A DNA stretch of 64,000 bases, taken from assembly GCF_022601895.1 (NCBI RefSeq), contig NZ_JAKVIO010000024.1, positions 1-64,000 on the forward strand, written 5' to 3'. How positions within the stretch are numbered: position 1 is the stretch's first letter; every line of letters starts with the position of its first letter. Shown piece after piece: positions 9,041 through 17,421 of this stretch. The translations under genes and the position numbers were made by a program. Under the pieces are notes generated by a model. That model did no database searches, had not been told where the DNA came from, and worked only from the letters and a program-made list of their open reading frames with translations. The stretch comes from Sphingomonas sp. LaA6.9 (GTDB lineage Bacteria; Pseudomonadota; Alphaproteobacteria; Sphingomonadales; Sphingomonadaceae).

Positions 9041-10056
9041 GCAGATTTTACCTTCAGATTGCGCCGGAACAGCCGGCGGATGCGCAGGTTGAGCGCCGCG
9101 ACGAAAGCGACCAGGCCGGGGCTAGGCGCGACCTTGCCTTCGAACATCGGATTGGGAGTGCCCCATTGGACGGCGAGCAGGTCTTGCATCGTCATCTTGT
9201 TGGGGGGATCGTCGGCGGTCAGAAGGTCGCCGTCGGTCCAGTGTTCGAGTTCGTGGCCCCAGGGGTCCTTCCAGTAGTCGAAGATCTGGCTGCCCATGAT
9301 GTGGCGCCCGACGCCCCAGGCAGCGGTGCGCTTCCTGGCCTTGAGATACTGGTGGCCAAGCAGGAGGTCGTCGAAATTGGCGACCTCAAATGCGGCATGG
9401 AGGAAGCACGGCGTCTGCGGCAGCTGGGCCAGGAACAGTGTATGGTGATCGGCCGGGCGGTCACCGCGATCGCAACGCATGAACGCGCCGAGCGTGACAT
9501 CCGGCGCGGCTTCGATTTCGTCCGAGGTGAGGAATCCGAATCGCGCCTTGTACCAGGCCTCCGACTTGCGAAAGTCGGAGACGTTCAGGACGCAGTGGCC
9601 GATTCGGTGGACATGGGCTGGGCCCGCTGTGAGACGAACCAGTTTGCGCAACCGCTCATGCCGGCTCACCGAGTTTCGCGGCGGCTCGGGCGGCGGCGCT
9701 GCCGCCTCCAGTTGCGCCTGCCCGGCGACGACTTCGACCAGAAACCCGTCCGGGTCGAGCAGCCGTACAACCTTGCCACCGCCCGGCGCGCCAAGATCCT
9801 CGACCTCCACGCCTTCGACCGCGGCGAGCGTCTCGAGATCAGCAATATTGCGGGCACGAAGCCCGAGCGCGAGAAATGCGGGCGATCCCTTTTCGGTCAC
9901 ATGGACGAATGGTCGACCGTCGGTGCCACGCGCATAAAGGCGTCCGTCCACGTCGCTGCTGACCAGACCGAAATCTTCGAGAAAAGCGCGCATTTGTGCA
10001 AGATCGGGCGCTGCGAAGCGCACATGCGCGATGTCCTCGATGCGTATCAGGCTCAT
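9037..10056 (-). CDS. Extradiol ring-cleavage dioxygenase (two VOC domains)
   Basis: This 339-residue protein has two vicinal-oxygen-chelate domains (about residues 1-115 and 145-275). The C-terminal domain carries the Fe(II) ligand pattern His154 (RIGHCVL), His220 (FLHAAFEV) and Glu271 (DPWGHELEHW), and a catalytic-type HH pair at 204-205 (ADHHTLFL), as in BphC/HpcB-type enzymes. It should open a catechol ring at the meta position. It is the first gene of the operon and follows the shared operator. The basic C-terminal tail (RIRRLFRRNLKVKSA) is unusual. Confidence 0.88.
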   Translation of the reverse strand: MSLIRIEDIAHVRFAAPDLAQMRAFLEDFGLVSSDVDGRLYARGTDGRPFVHVTEKGSPAFLALGLRARNIADLETLAAVEGVEVEDLGAPGGGKVVRLLDPDGFLVEVVAGQAQLEAAAPPPEPPRNSVSRHERLRKLVRLTAGPAHVHRIGHCVLNVSDFRKSEAWYKARFGFLTSDEIEAAPDVTLGAFMRCDRGDRPADHHTLFLAQLPQTPCFLHAAFEVANFDDLLLGHQYLKARKRTAAWGVGRHIMGSQIFDYWKDPWGHELEHWTDGDLLTADDPPNKMTMQDLLAVQWGTPNPMFEGKVAPSPGLVAFVAALNLRIRRLFRRNLKVKSA

Positions 10057-10106
10057 TGCTCTCCTCTCCCCGGCGATAAGATGTTCGCCGCGCTTGACGC
10101 CTCGAT

Positions 10107-10135
10107 TGGATAGAGGTTAATGGACTAATGGTCAA
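10107..10135 (-). promoter_or_regulatory. Sigma-70-like promoter of the ring-cleavage operon
   Basis: Read on the minus strand, TTGACC (10135-10130), a 17-bp spacer and TATCCA (10112-10107) precede the dioxygenase ATG by about 50 bp. The -35 box lies inside the 23-bp palindrome. Confidence 0.5.
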
Positions 10136-10139
10136 TTAA
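10117..10139. promoter_or_regulatory. Shared 23-bp operator, copy 2 (ring-cleavage operon)
   Basis: This palindrome is symmetric at 9 of 11 base pairs around 10128: TTAAT at the left and ATTAA at the right end, with GAC and GTC half-sites between. It matches copy 1 at 4313-4335 in 18 of 23 positions. It overlaps the -35 region and spacer of the minus-strand promoter and lies between divergent genes, so it could also affect the CoA ligase on the plus strand. Confidence 0.62.
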
Positions 10140-10153
10140 AATGATCGGGCGTT

Positions 10154-10193
10154 ACGATGCGTGAGGCGCTCGGTGCAAGGCTCAGCGCATCGT
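10154..10193 (+). promoter_or_regulatory. Hairpin upstream of the CoA ligase
   Basis: ACGATGCG (10154-10161) and its complement (10186-10193) form an 8-bp stem that extends inward by four more pairs (TGAG with CTCA) across a one-base bulge. It lies about 110 bp before the ligase start codon. It may be a leader structure or part of a regulator site. Confidence 0.3.
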
Positions 10194-10301
10194 CTTCACG
10201 CTGTGATGCGCCTCGATCGTGCCTAGCTTGATGTGGTTATCAGAAAGCCCAGATGCCCGGCCGAGGCATCTACGACAGGAAAAGATCCGGGAGAGTGTGA
10301 G

Positions 10302-11897
10302 ATGCTGCAGCCCATAACCCCTTTCGAAGGGATGGATATCCGAAGCCTGCTCGATTCGGTTGCCCTCTCCCGGAGCGAGCACCCGTTTCTCGTCTGGGAA
10401 CCGTTCACGGCCGAAGGCGGCCGGCAATGGACCTATGGCGAATTCGCTGACCGTGTGCGCCGTTTCGCCGCGGGCATCGTTGCGCGCGGCGTCAAGGCGG
10501 GCGACCGCGTGCTCATTCATCTCGACAATTGTCCCGAGGGTCTGATCGCCTGGCTCGGCTGCGCCTATGCCGGGGTGGTCCCCGTCACCACCAACGCCCG
10601 GTCAACTGAGGACGAACTCGCCTATTTCGCGCACCATAGCGATGCGGTGGCTGCGGTCACCCAGCCCGGTTTTGCCGATATCGTCCGCGCCGCGACGCCG
10701 AAAGTACGGTGGCGCCTGGTCACCGAGACCGACAATGGCGAGCCAGCTTCCGCGCCCGGTCTGGGCTTTCACCCATTCGATACAATCGACGCTTCCCCGG
10801 AGAGCTTGCCTGAACGGCCACACGATCCCTGGGCCCCATTCGGCATCCAGTACACATCGGGAACCACCGCGCGGCCCAAGGCGGTGCTCTGGACGCATGC
10901 CAACGCGCTCTGGGGTGCGATGGCCTGCGCGCGGCATGAAGATCTGCGCGCAGAGGATGTGCACCTGACGTTTCTCCCGTTGTTCCACACGAACGCACAG
11001 GTCTATTCGGTGCTGGCGTCGCTGTGGGTGGGGGCAACCGTCGTGCTCATGCCGCGCTTCTCCGCGTCGCGCTTCTGGCCCGTCTCGATCAAGCATGGCG
11101 CCACCTGGACATCGCTTGTGCCCTTCTGCCTCAAGGCGCTGATGAGTGAGCCGCTGCCCGAGCAGCACAGCTACCGACTGTGGGGCAATGCGGTTTGCGA
11201 CCCGCCGACCGATCGCCACTTCCGGGTCAGAACGATTGGCTGGTGGGGCATGACCGAAACCGTTGCGCACGGAATCGTCGGTCTGGTGAACCGCGCCAAT
11301 ACATCCATGTCTCTCGGCCGTCCGGCACCCGGCTATGAAATCCATGTCCTCGACGACGAGGAGAAACCCGTCCGTCCCGGCGAAGTCGGAAATCTCTACG
11401 TCCGCGGCCAGCGCGGCGTAACGCTCTTCCTCGAATATGCGGGCGATCCCGAAGCTACGCAGGCGGCGTTTCGCCCGGACGGGCTGTTCATCACCGGCGA
11501 CCGTGTCCGACTCGGTGAGGACGGATTCCTCTATTTCGCCGATCGATCGAAGGACATGCTCAAGGTCGGTGGCGAGAATGTTGCGGCCTCGGAAATCGAG
11601 CAGGTGATCGCCGCGGTCCCGGGCGTCGCCGAAGTTGCCGTGGTCGCCATGCCCGATCCCATGCTTGATGAAGTGCCCGTAGCGTTCGTTCTTCCGAACG
11701 CGGAGGCTGCCGCGGATCTGGCGGAGCGGGTCGCGGACGCCTGCGCCGCGAAGCTGGCGCGCTTCAAACGACCCAAACTCGTCCGCATCGTGGAGAACCT
11801 GCCCCGGTCGACGCTCGAAAAAGTGGCCAAGTCCGAGCTGCGCGCGGCGCTAATTGCCGAGCGAGATACAGCGCGGCCTGCCCCGGCAGGCGCCTGA
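10302..11897 (+). CDS. AMP-binding acyl/aryl-CoA ligase
   Basis: This 531-residue ANL-superfamily enzyme activates a carboxylate with ATP and CoA. It has the P-loop motif YTSGTTARPK (184-193), the A5 motif GWWGMTETV, the A7/A8 region FADRSKDMLKVGGENVAASE and the catalytic C-terminal lysine in PRSTLEKVAKSEL. The ATG at 10302 is preferred over 10233 because GGGAGA lies upstream and it fits the family N-terminus. It is divergent from the ring-cleavage operon, with the shared operator between them. It could activate the aromatic acid or a side chain of it; the substrate is not certain. Confidence 0.92.
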   Translation: MLQPITPFEGMDIRSLLDSVALSRSEHPFLVWEPFTAEGGRQWTYGEFADRVRRFAAGIVARGVKAGDRVLIHLDNCPEGLIAWLGCAYAGVVPVTTNARSTEDELAYFAHHSDAVAAVTQPGFADIVRAATPKVRWRLVTETDNGEPASAPGLGFHPFDTIDASPESLPERPHDPWAPFGIQYTSGTTARPKAVLWTHANALWGAMACARHEDLRAEDVHLTFLPLFHTNAQVYSVLASLWVGATVVLMPRFSASRFWPVSIKHGATWTSLVPFCLKALMSEPLPEQHSYRLWGNAVCDPPTDRHFRVRTIGWWGMTETVAHGIVGLVNRANTSMSLGRPAPGYEIHVLDDEEKPVRPGEVGNLYVRGQRGVTLFLEYAGDPEATQAAFRPDGLFITGDRVRLGEDGFLYFADRSKDMLKVGGENVAASEIEQVIAAVPGVAEVAVVAMPDPMLDEVPVAFVLPNAEAAADLAERVADACAAKLARFKRPKLVRIVENLPRSTLEKVAKSELRAALIAERDTARPAPAGA

Positions 11898-12228
11898 TCC
11901 TTGCGCGTTCTCCCGACGACGATCGCGCAGGTTGTTATGGATGCTTGTAGACGTGCTTGCCCGCTCTACCCGCTTGAAGAAGGTTCTCCCCAAGCGGAGC
12001 TTCGGTACGAGCCGACATTCCGAACCAAAATAAACAGATGGCAGACTCCGGAGATGGGGTTCGAGCCCACGGACTTCCGCAATTTCGGCTGTCTCCTCTC
12101 CTCAAAGTCGGCCTGACAGTCCAGGGAACGGGCGGGGGCCGACACACGGCCCCGCCACGCTGGCCAGATCAATCGACCGGTATTCGCTCGGTGGCTGAGC
12201 AGTATCTGTTGAGGCAATCCCGTCTTCC
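11898..12228. other. Intergenic region with a tRNA-like T-arm fragment
   Basis: No convincing gene is present. Around 12055-12075, read on the minus strand, GTGGG-CTCGAAC-CCCAT can fold as a tRNA T-arm (5-bp stem, 7-base loop), but the matching acceptor, D and anticodon arms are missing. It may be a degenerate tRNA end left by an old integration. Base composition begins to change here toward the lower-GC stretch that follows. Confidence 0.3.
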
Positions 12229-12594
12229 TCAGTCTCGGCACGAGCGTGGTGAACAGCGGTACGTAGAAGATTCAGGCTCGGACCAATCGTGGAATGGGAG
12301 CCCGGGTGTAGGATCGGCGTCACAGTCTAGAAGCAGCCATTCAGCATTGTTCGCATGTGCCAGCATCAGGCATCGCTTCAAACATTCCGGAAATTGTTCG
12401 TAGTTGGCCGCTATGGCGGGAGCTTTCTTACGTAGCCACCAGCCATATTCGCCATTGGAATGACATATTATTTGGTCACGCCAATCGTCGAACCCGTCCT
12501 CACCTCTTGATATTGCATCCAGCGATGCCGCGATGTCTTCACACACATGTCCAGTAGATATCGCGACATACGTTTTTAATTCCACGAGCGACAC
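12229..12594 (-). CDS. DUF5983-family protein
   Basis: The core of this protein, about 121 residues from a GTG start, matches the DUF5983 pattern: an early STGH segment, YGWWLR in the middle, then a helix with AHANNAEWLLLDCDAD and a late LPFHDW. The family is small, of unknown function and often carried on mobile or plasmid regions. The reading frame opens at 12738, but the GTG at 12594 (or 12585) places the start near the first conserved strand as in other members; the start is uncertain. The C-terminal tail after DW is not conserved. Flanking DNA is richer in AT than the neighbouring operons. Confidence 0.6.
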   Translation of the reverse strand: MSLVELKTYVAISTGHVCEDIAASLDAISRGEDGFDDWRDQIICHSNGEYGWWLRKKAPAIAANYEQFPECLKRCLMLAHANNAEWLLLDCDADPTPGLPFHDWSEPESSTYRCSPRSCRD

Positions 12595-12834
12595 CTTTTC
12601 TATTTCAATAAATATGATTGCGGCCCGCGACAACTTGTCGGACTGAAGCGCGGAAAAGGTGAGTGCGGGCTGCGTTAGCGTTTGGCGGCAATGCGGGTGA
12701 GCCATTTCCCGAGCGCAAGCTGCGCGCCTTTTGAGCATATAATTTTACATGTCGTCTAATATCCATGATATCCGTCCTATAAATATAGTACTCATGTGTA
12801 CGGTATCGTATTTATGTAGCGGACAGGTGAAATC

Positions 12835-15006
12835 ATGGAAAGTGTTAATTTAATTAACGCGTCAACAAAATCGGCCCAAGCGCCCTGCGTCGCCGATGCC
12901 TACCTAGCCGCGCCTCCGCATCATTCGGAGTTGAATGCCTATAAATCTGCGCTTGAAGAGCTCGCGATCGTTGCGATGTGCGACAGGTCTGGCCGCATAA
13001 CCTATGTAAACGATCAATTCTGTCGCATTAGCGGTTACGACCGATCCGAGCTGATCGGGGCAAAGCACAGCCTGATCAATTCGGGGCATCATCCGCGCGA
13101 ATTTTTCAAGGACATGTGGCGAACGATCGCCCATGGGCGGCGCTGGCGTGGCGAGATCTGTAATCGTGCCAAGAACGGCGAACATTATTGGGTCGACACC
13201 ACTATCGCGCCCATGTTCAGTCTGGCAGGCCATATTCAAGGCTATGTTTCAATCCGCTTCGATATCACCAGGAGCAAGGCGGTGGAAGCGGCGCTGACCG
13301 CCGAGGCCGAACGCCGCGGGGGAGCCGAGGCACTGCTACGCGATATCGTAGAAGCTATTCCTGACGGCGTGGCCACCTTTGATCGGGCTGGCAAGCTCGT
13401 TCTGTACAATCGCGCCTTTCGCGATTTCTACGCGATCGCGGCCCCGGCTATCTCGGAAGGCGCGAGCAACGACAGCATTATCGAGTATGCGATCGAACAC
13501 GGCCAGTTCGCAACGGGCGTCGCCGCATCCGACTGGATTCGCACCTGGCGGAGCGGGCGTCAAAATCCAAAGCTTCAAGTCGAGAGGCCGCTCTTGCAGC
13601 AATTGAGCGACGGTCGGTGGCTGCAGATGCAGGATCGATACTCCATGGCCGGGCGGCTCGTCACCATCTCCACCGATGTCACTTCAATCAAGGATACCGA
13701 ACAGCTCATCAAGCGGCAGGCTGAACAGGACCCTCTGACAGGCCTGGCAAACCGCACTGTCTTTCAGCATCGGCTCACACAGGCGCTCGATCGCCACCGC
13801 CGCAAGGCGACAATGGGTGCAATCCTGTTGATCGATCTCGACAAGTTCAAGGACGTCAACGACACGCTGGGGCATGATGCGGGTGACGCGCTTCTGGTCG
13901 AGATCGGGCGGCGCCTTAGCCGCAGTCTGCGACGTGGCGATGTCGTCGCTCGGCTCGGCGGTGACGAATTCGCGGTTATCATGCCCAATGTCGCATCCCG
14001 CGATGATCTGATCCGCCTCATTGGCCGTATTCAGGCCGACCTTTGCCAGCCGGTCCGCTTGGCGCGAAAAATCGTCAATATCAGCTGCAGCATTGGGATC
14101 GCGATCTTTCCGCGCGACGGCAGGAGCCCCAAGGTGCTGCTCAAGAATGCCGACATCGCGCTTTATGAGGCGAAGGCACGTGGGCGAAACGCCCATTGTT
14201 TCTTCCAGCCGGCGCTGCGCGCTCATTTGAAGCGGCGCGACAGTCTCACTGATGCACTGCGGACCGCAATTGCGGGCAAAGGGTTGGACATCGCGCTTCA
14301 GCCGCAAGTCAACCTGGCGGATGGCCGACATGTCGGTTTCGAGGTGCTCGCGCGCTGGCGGAATGGGGGTCAATCCATCGCGCCCAACGAATTCATTCCG
14401 GTCGGTGAGGAATGCGGGCTGATGGTTCCGCTTGGCAATCTGATCCTTGAGAAGGCCGCCAGTCGCCTGCGCGATCTCCGGACCAAGGGGCTCGCACCGG
14501 GCTTCATGGCGATCAACGTCTCCGCCGCACAGCTCAAGGCTGACGGCTTTGTCGATCACCTAACTCTGCTGCTCGCCCGCAACGGGCTCGATCCCTGCGA
14601 TGTAGAGATCGAAGTGACCGAAAAGGTCCTGTTCGATAAAGCGACCAGCCGGATCACACAGACATTGTTCGATCTCCACGCTCTCGGGTTCAAGATAGCG
14701 CTTGACGATTTCGGAACGGGCTATGCCTCGCTTGCGCATTTAAAGCGGTTCCCGGTCAGTCGATTGAAGATCGATCAGTCCTTCGTCGGAGACATGACCC
14801 TGAATCCGCGAGATTCGGCGATCGCGATCGCGATCATCCACCTGGCGCACAATCTGGATATGGACGTCGTCGCCGAAGGCATCGAAACGCGTGAGCAATT
14901 GGACGTGCTCAAGCAGTACGGTTGCGACTTCGGCCAAGGCTATCTGCTCGGTCGCCCGCTTGTCGGCGACGACGTAGACTTTTACCTTTCAAATATTTCC
15001 AAATAA
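12835..15006 (+). CDS. PAS-GGDEF-EAL cyclic-di-GMP signalling protein
   Basis: This cytosolic protein of 723 residues makes and/or degrades c-di-GMP. A PAS/PAC domain (about 36-150) is followed by a second PAS-like domain (165-285), a GGDEF domain (about 297-455) and an EAL domain (475-720). The cyclase signature GGDEF is intact at 375-379, and the inhibitory RxxD site is at 366-369. The EAL motif is EVL at 503-505, a common variant that keeps the glutamate; DDFGTG is intact. No membrane segment is seen. GGACAGGTGAAATC supplies the ribosome-binding site. It stands alone beside a Crp/Fnr gene. Confidence 0.95.
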   Translation: MESVNLINASTKSAQAPCVADAYLAAPPHHSELNAYKSALEELAIVAMCDRSGRITYVNDQFCRISGYDRSELIGAKHSLINSGHHPREFFKDMWRTIAHGRRWRGEICNRAKNGEHYWVDTTIAPMFSLAGHIQGYVSIRFDITRSKAVEAALTAEAERRGGAEALLRDIVEAIPDGVATFDRAGKLVLYNRAFRDFYAIAAPAISEGASNDSIIEYAIEHGQFATGVAASDWIRTWRSGRQNPKLQVERPLLQQLSDGRWLQMQDRYSMAGRLVTISTDVTSIKDTEQLIKRQAEQDPLTGLANRTVFQHRLTQALDRHRRKATMGAILLIDLDKFKDVNDTLGHDAGDALLVEIGRRLSRSLRRGDVVARLGGDEFAVIMPNVASRDDLIRLIGRIQADLCQPVRLARKIVNISCSIGIAIFPRDGRSPKVLLKNADIALYEAKARGRNAHCFFQPALRAHLKRRDSLTDALRTAIAGKGLDIALQPQVNLADGRHVGFEVLARWRNGGQSIAPNEFIPVGEECGLMVPLGNLILEKAASRLRDLRTKGLAPGFMAINVSAAQLKADGFVDHLTLLLARNGLDPCDVEIEVTEKVLFDKATSRITQTLFDLHALGFKIALDDFGTGYASLAHLKRFPVSRLKIDQSFVGDMTLNPRDSAIAIAIIHLAHNLDMDVVAEGIETREQLDVLKQYGCDFGQGYLLGRPLVGDDVDFYLSNISK

Positions 15007-15216
15007 CAAAGCGCCATTTACGAAAACATGTGAGCTTTCTATGCGCCTCGGGAAGAAATTTGTTATGGTGTAGTCGAGCAGTTCGATCTCGGCGGCCGTG
15101 ATGTTATGAACGAGGTCTCCGCGCGGCGCGTCCCCGCCTCTCATGTTCCAATCTTGTATGGCCGGGGCCCGACATGAGGACCAGCGAGTAAGTTGGGTAC
15201 CAGGGCCGCCCCAGCT

Positions 15217-15948
15217 TTAGAACTGATTGTCCGCGTCAGTCCGCGCAAGGAATGACGCGGCATGAATATGGCGATAGCAATCGCAGGCGCAAAGCTCGAG
15301 CCCTTGACGATCGACGATGGTCAGCGAGCCGCGCGAATAACTGATGATGCGCCTGCGCGCCAGTTCATTGCATATCTCGCTCACCGTGGCGCGCCGAAGG
15401 CCCAGCGCGTCGGCCAGCGTTTCCTGAGTAACGTGGAATTGCGTGCCCGTGACGCGATCATGCGCGTGCAGCAGCAGACGCGAAATGCGCTGTTCGGCCG
15501 AATGGAGGCTGACACACGCGATCGATTGCATCAGTTGGATAATCAAGGACTGCGCATAGCTCAGCATGATCTTACGGATGCATTCGTAAAGGCCCATGGC
15601 CTCATCAAGATCAGAAATCGCCAGCCAGGATGCATAGCCCGAAACCTGGACGACAGTGTTGTTGATCGCGGTCTTTCCACCCATGATGAGCGGAAAACCC
15701 ACAAATCCTTCTCGACCGATCGAAGCCTCCTCGACCAATCGTCCGCCCGACGTCCTGGACATCAAGGATATCACACCTTCGTGTGGAAAAATGAGATGGG
15801 TGAACGGTGCGCCCGCCTCGCTGATCGTCTCGCCAGCTTTCATTTCTCTGGTCGTCATCCGTGCCGCCAGAAAATCCTGTGCTTGCGGTCGGGCGAAAAG
15901 GATAATGCGATTATGGATCGGAAACTGCCCCACATTGCAGTAATTCAT
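15217..15948 (-). CDS. Crp/Fnr-family transcriptional regulator
   Basis: This regulator has 243 residues. The N-terminal half is a cNMP-binding-type beta barrel (about residues 15-125), then a dimerisation helix and a Crp-type winged helix (TQETLADALGLRRATVSEIC). The Cys residues near the ends (Cys4, and Cys227 and Cys229 in LCACDC) do not match the FNR iron-sulfur ligand set, so an oxygen cluster is not supported. GAGGAGAG is a strong ribosome-binding site. A perfect palindrome begins 11 bp upstream of the start codon, consistent with autoregulation. Other targets are unknown; the adjacent c-di-GMP and globin genes are possible. Confidence 0.9.
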   Translation of the reverse strand: MNYCNVGQFPIHNRIILFARPQAQDFLAARMTTREMKAGETISEAGAPFTHLIFPHEGVISLMSRTSGGRLVEEASIGREGFVGFPLIMGGKTAINNTVVQVSGYASWLAISDLDEAMGLYECIRKIMLSYAQSLIIQLMQSIACVSLHSAEQRISRLLLHAHDRVTGTQFHVTQETLADALGLRRATVSEICNELARRRIISYSRGSLTIVDRQGLELCACDCYRHIHAASFLARTDADNQF

Positions 15949-15959
15949 TTTCTCTCCTC

Positions 15960-15976
15960 GGTTACAATGAGTAACC
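15960..15976. promoter_or_regulatory. GGTTAC-N5-GTAACC palindrome before the Crp/Fnr gene
   Basis: A perfect inverted repeat with 6-bp arms and an AATGA spacer lies immediately upstream of the regulator's ribosome-binding site. Its size and symmetry suit a homodimer of the Crp/Fnr family acting on its own gene. It differs from the classical TGTGA (CRP) and TTGAT (FNR) half-sites. Confidence 0.5.
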
Positions 15977-16067
15977 GCCTTGGCCTAACATGAATTGATC
16001 GCGCGCGTCACATGGAAAACCAGCCCGTTCGCCGCGCTTGATCCGGCAATGCTCAGCATGTGATGGG

Positions 16068-16078
16068 GTGGACACCCC
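16068..16078 (+). repeat. IS1111-type left inverted repeat
   Basis: GTGGACACCCC is the perfect reverse complement of the right repeat at 17411-17421. The first part of the transposase leader follows. Confidence 0.8.
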
Positions 16079-16135
16079 CCGACGGCATCGATGTGCCAAA
16101 GTGAGGTTGTTGATCATCACTTGAAGGAGGTGTCC

Positions 16136-17161
16136 GTGTTGGAAGTTACCACAATTGGGCTCGATATCGCCAAGCATGTTTTTCACGCCCATGGGGCAGA
16201 CGAGCGTGGCCGGAAGATTTTCAGCCGTAAGATTAATCGCGCGAAGCTGCTGGAGTTCTTCGCTTCCCAGCCCCGCTGTCTCGTTGCACTCGAAGCATGT
16301 GGCGGCGCGCACCATTGGGCGCGCGAGCTGATGACGCTGGGCCACACAGTCCGGCTGATTCCGCCTTCGTACGTCAAGCCGTTCGTAAAGCGGCAAAAGA
16401 TCGACGCAATTGATGCGGAGGCTATTTGCGAGGCGGTGCAGCGTCCGAACATGCGGTTCGTCGCGGTGAAGAGCGAGGAGCAGCAGGCCAACATGACGGT
16501 GTTCCGAGCACGTGACCTCTTTGTTCGACAGCGCACCCAGATCGTCAACGCATTGCGCGGCCATATGTCGGAATTTGGCTGGATCGCGCCGAAAGGAGCG
16601 GCTCACCTGGCAAGCCTGGGCGAACTGATTGACGATACAGGCACCGTACCTGATGCCGCGCGCCCAATCCTCAAATCCTTGCTTGAAAGCCTGACCTTTC
16701 TCGACAGCAAGATCGCGGAGCTGGACAAGGAGATTGCCCAACGAGCTCGTCAAGACGAAGCGGCGAGACGGCTCATGACCATTCCGGGGATAGGACCAAT
16801 CAGCGCCACCGCAATCTTGGCCTTGGCACCGCCTATTGAGAGTTTCACCAAGGCTAGAGACTTTGCTGCCTGGCTGGGGCTTACGCCCTTGCAGAAATCA
16901 ACGGGTGGCAAACAGAAGCTGGGGGCGACCTCCAAAATGGGCGAGCGAACGCTTCGGCGATTGCTGATCATCGGCAGCAGCTCGGTCGTACTTCAGGCCG
17001 CCAAGCGTGGTGCTCCCCAAGGCTCCTGGCTGCAGCGCATGCTGGTGCGCAAACCGCGCATGCTGGTGACGGTCGCGCTCGCCAACAAAATGGCGCGCAT
17101 CGTCTGGGCCTTGCTCAGCAAGAAAGAGGATTACAGAGCTCCGGTCGTATCGGCGGCGTAA
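16136..17161 (+). CDS. IS110-family (IS1111 group) transposase
   Basis: This 341-residue recombinase has the N-terminal RuvC-like DEDD domain and the C-terminal Tnp_20 domain. The catalytic acids are visible: Asp10 (GLDIAK), Glu53 (ALEACG), Asp90 and Asp93 (KIDAID). The C-terminal domain has the helix-hairpin segment MTIPGIGPISATAI and the conserved serine region STGGKQKLG. GTG at 16136 is preferred, with AAGGAGG five bases before it; the ATG at 16091 would lie next to the left inverted repeat. The family moves through a circular intermediate and is guided by a structured RNA from its own non-coding end. Confidence 0.95.
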   Translation: MLEVTTIGLDIAKHVFHAHGADERGRKIFSRKINRAKLLEFFASQPRCLVALEACGGAHHWARELMTLGHTVRLIPPSYVKPFVKRQKIDAIDAEAICEAVQRPNMRFVAVKSEEQQANMTVFRARDLFVRQRTQIVNALRGHMSEFGWIAPKGAAHLASLGELIDDTGTVPDAARPILKSLLESLTFLDSKIAELDKEIAQRARQDEAARRLMTIPGIGPISATAILALAPPIESFTKARDFAAWLGLTPLQKSTGGKQKLGATSKMGERTLRRLLIIGSSSVVLQAAKRGAPQGSWLQRMLVRKPRMLVTVALANKMARIVWALLSKKEDYRAPVVSAA

Positions 17162-17164
17162 GCT

Positions 17165-17410
17165 GTCTTGCGAACCTGAGGCGTCGGAGACGTAGTCGGT
17201 CGAAGGAGGGTATGGCACAACAGTCGGCGAGACGGGGCCTTGAAACCAGACAAGCTCACAGCGTTTCCAAGCGCGCGCATGTGATTTGGACCAGGTCCGC
17301 GAACTCCCATACAGGGCCGCAGCTCACATCGCTGCATCAGAGCCCGGACAGATGGCAGCATCCGACTACGTGCCCAATATCCTCCTCAAAAAAACCGGCT
17401 TGCGTCCGAA
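17165..17410 (+). ncRNA. Candidate bridge/seek RNA of the IS element
   Basis: About 245 bases between the transposase stop and the right inverted repeat contain no plausible gene. In the IS1111 group the guide RNA (bridge RNA or seekRNA) is made from this non-coding right end. The assignment rests on position and on known family architecture; I have not derived its fold or guide loops. Confidence 0.5.
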
Positions 17411-17421
17411 GGGGTGTCCAC
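17411..17421 (-). repeat. IS1111-type right inverted repeat
   Basis: GGGGTGTCCAC is the perfect reverse complement of the left repeat at 16068-16078 and marks the right end of the insertion sequence. Confidence 0.8.

Noticed and set aside
12040-12105. A functional tRNA gene
   Set aside because: Only a T-arm can be folded; the acceptor, D and anticodon arms are missing.
15217-15948. FNR-type oxygen sensor
   Set aside because: The cysteines present do not match the iron-sulfur ligand arrangement of FNR, so only the general Crp/Fnr call is supported.
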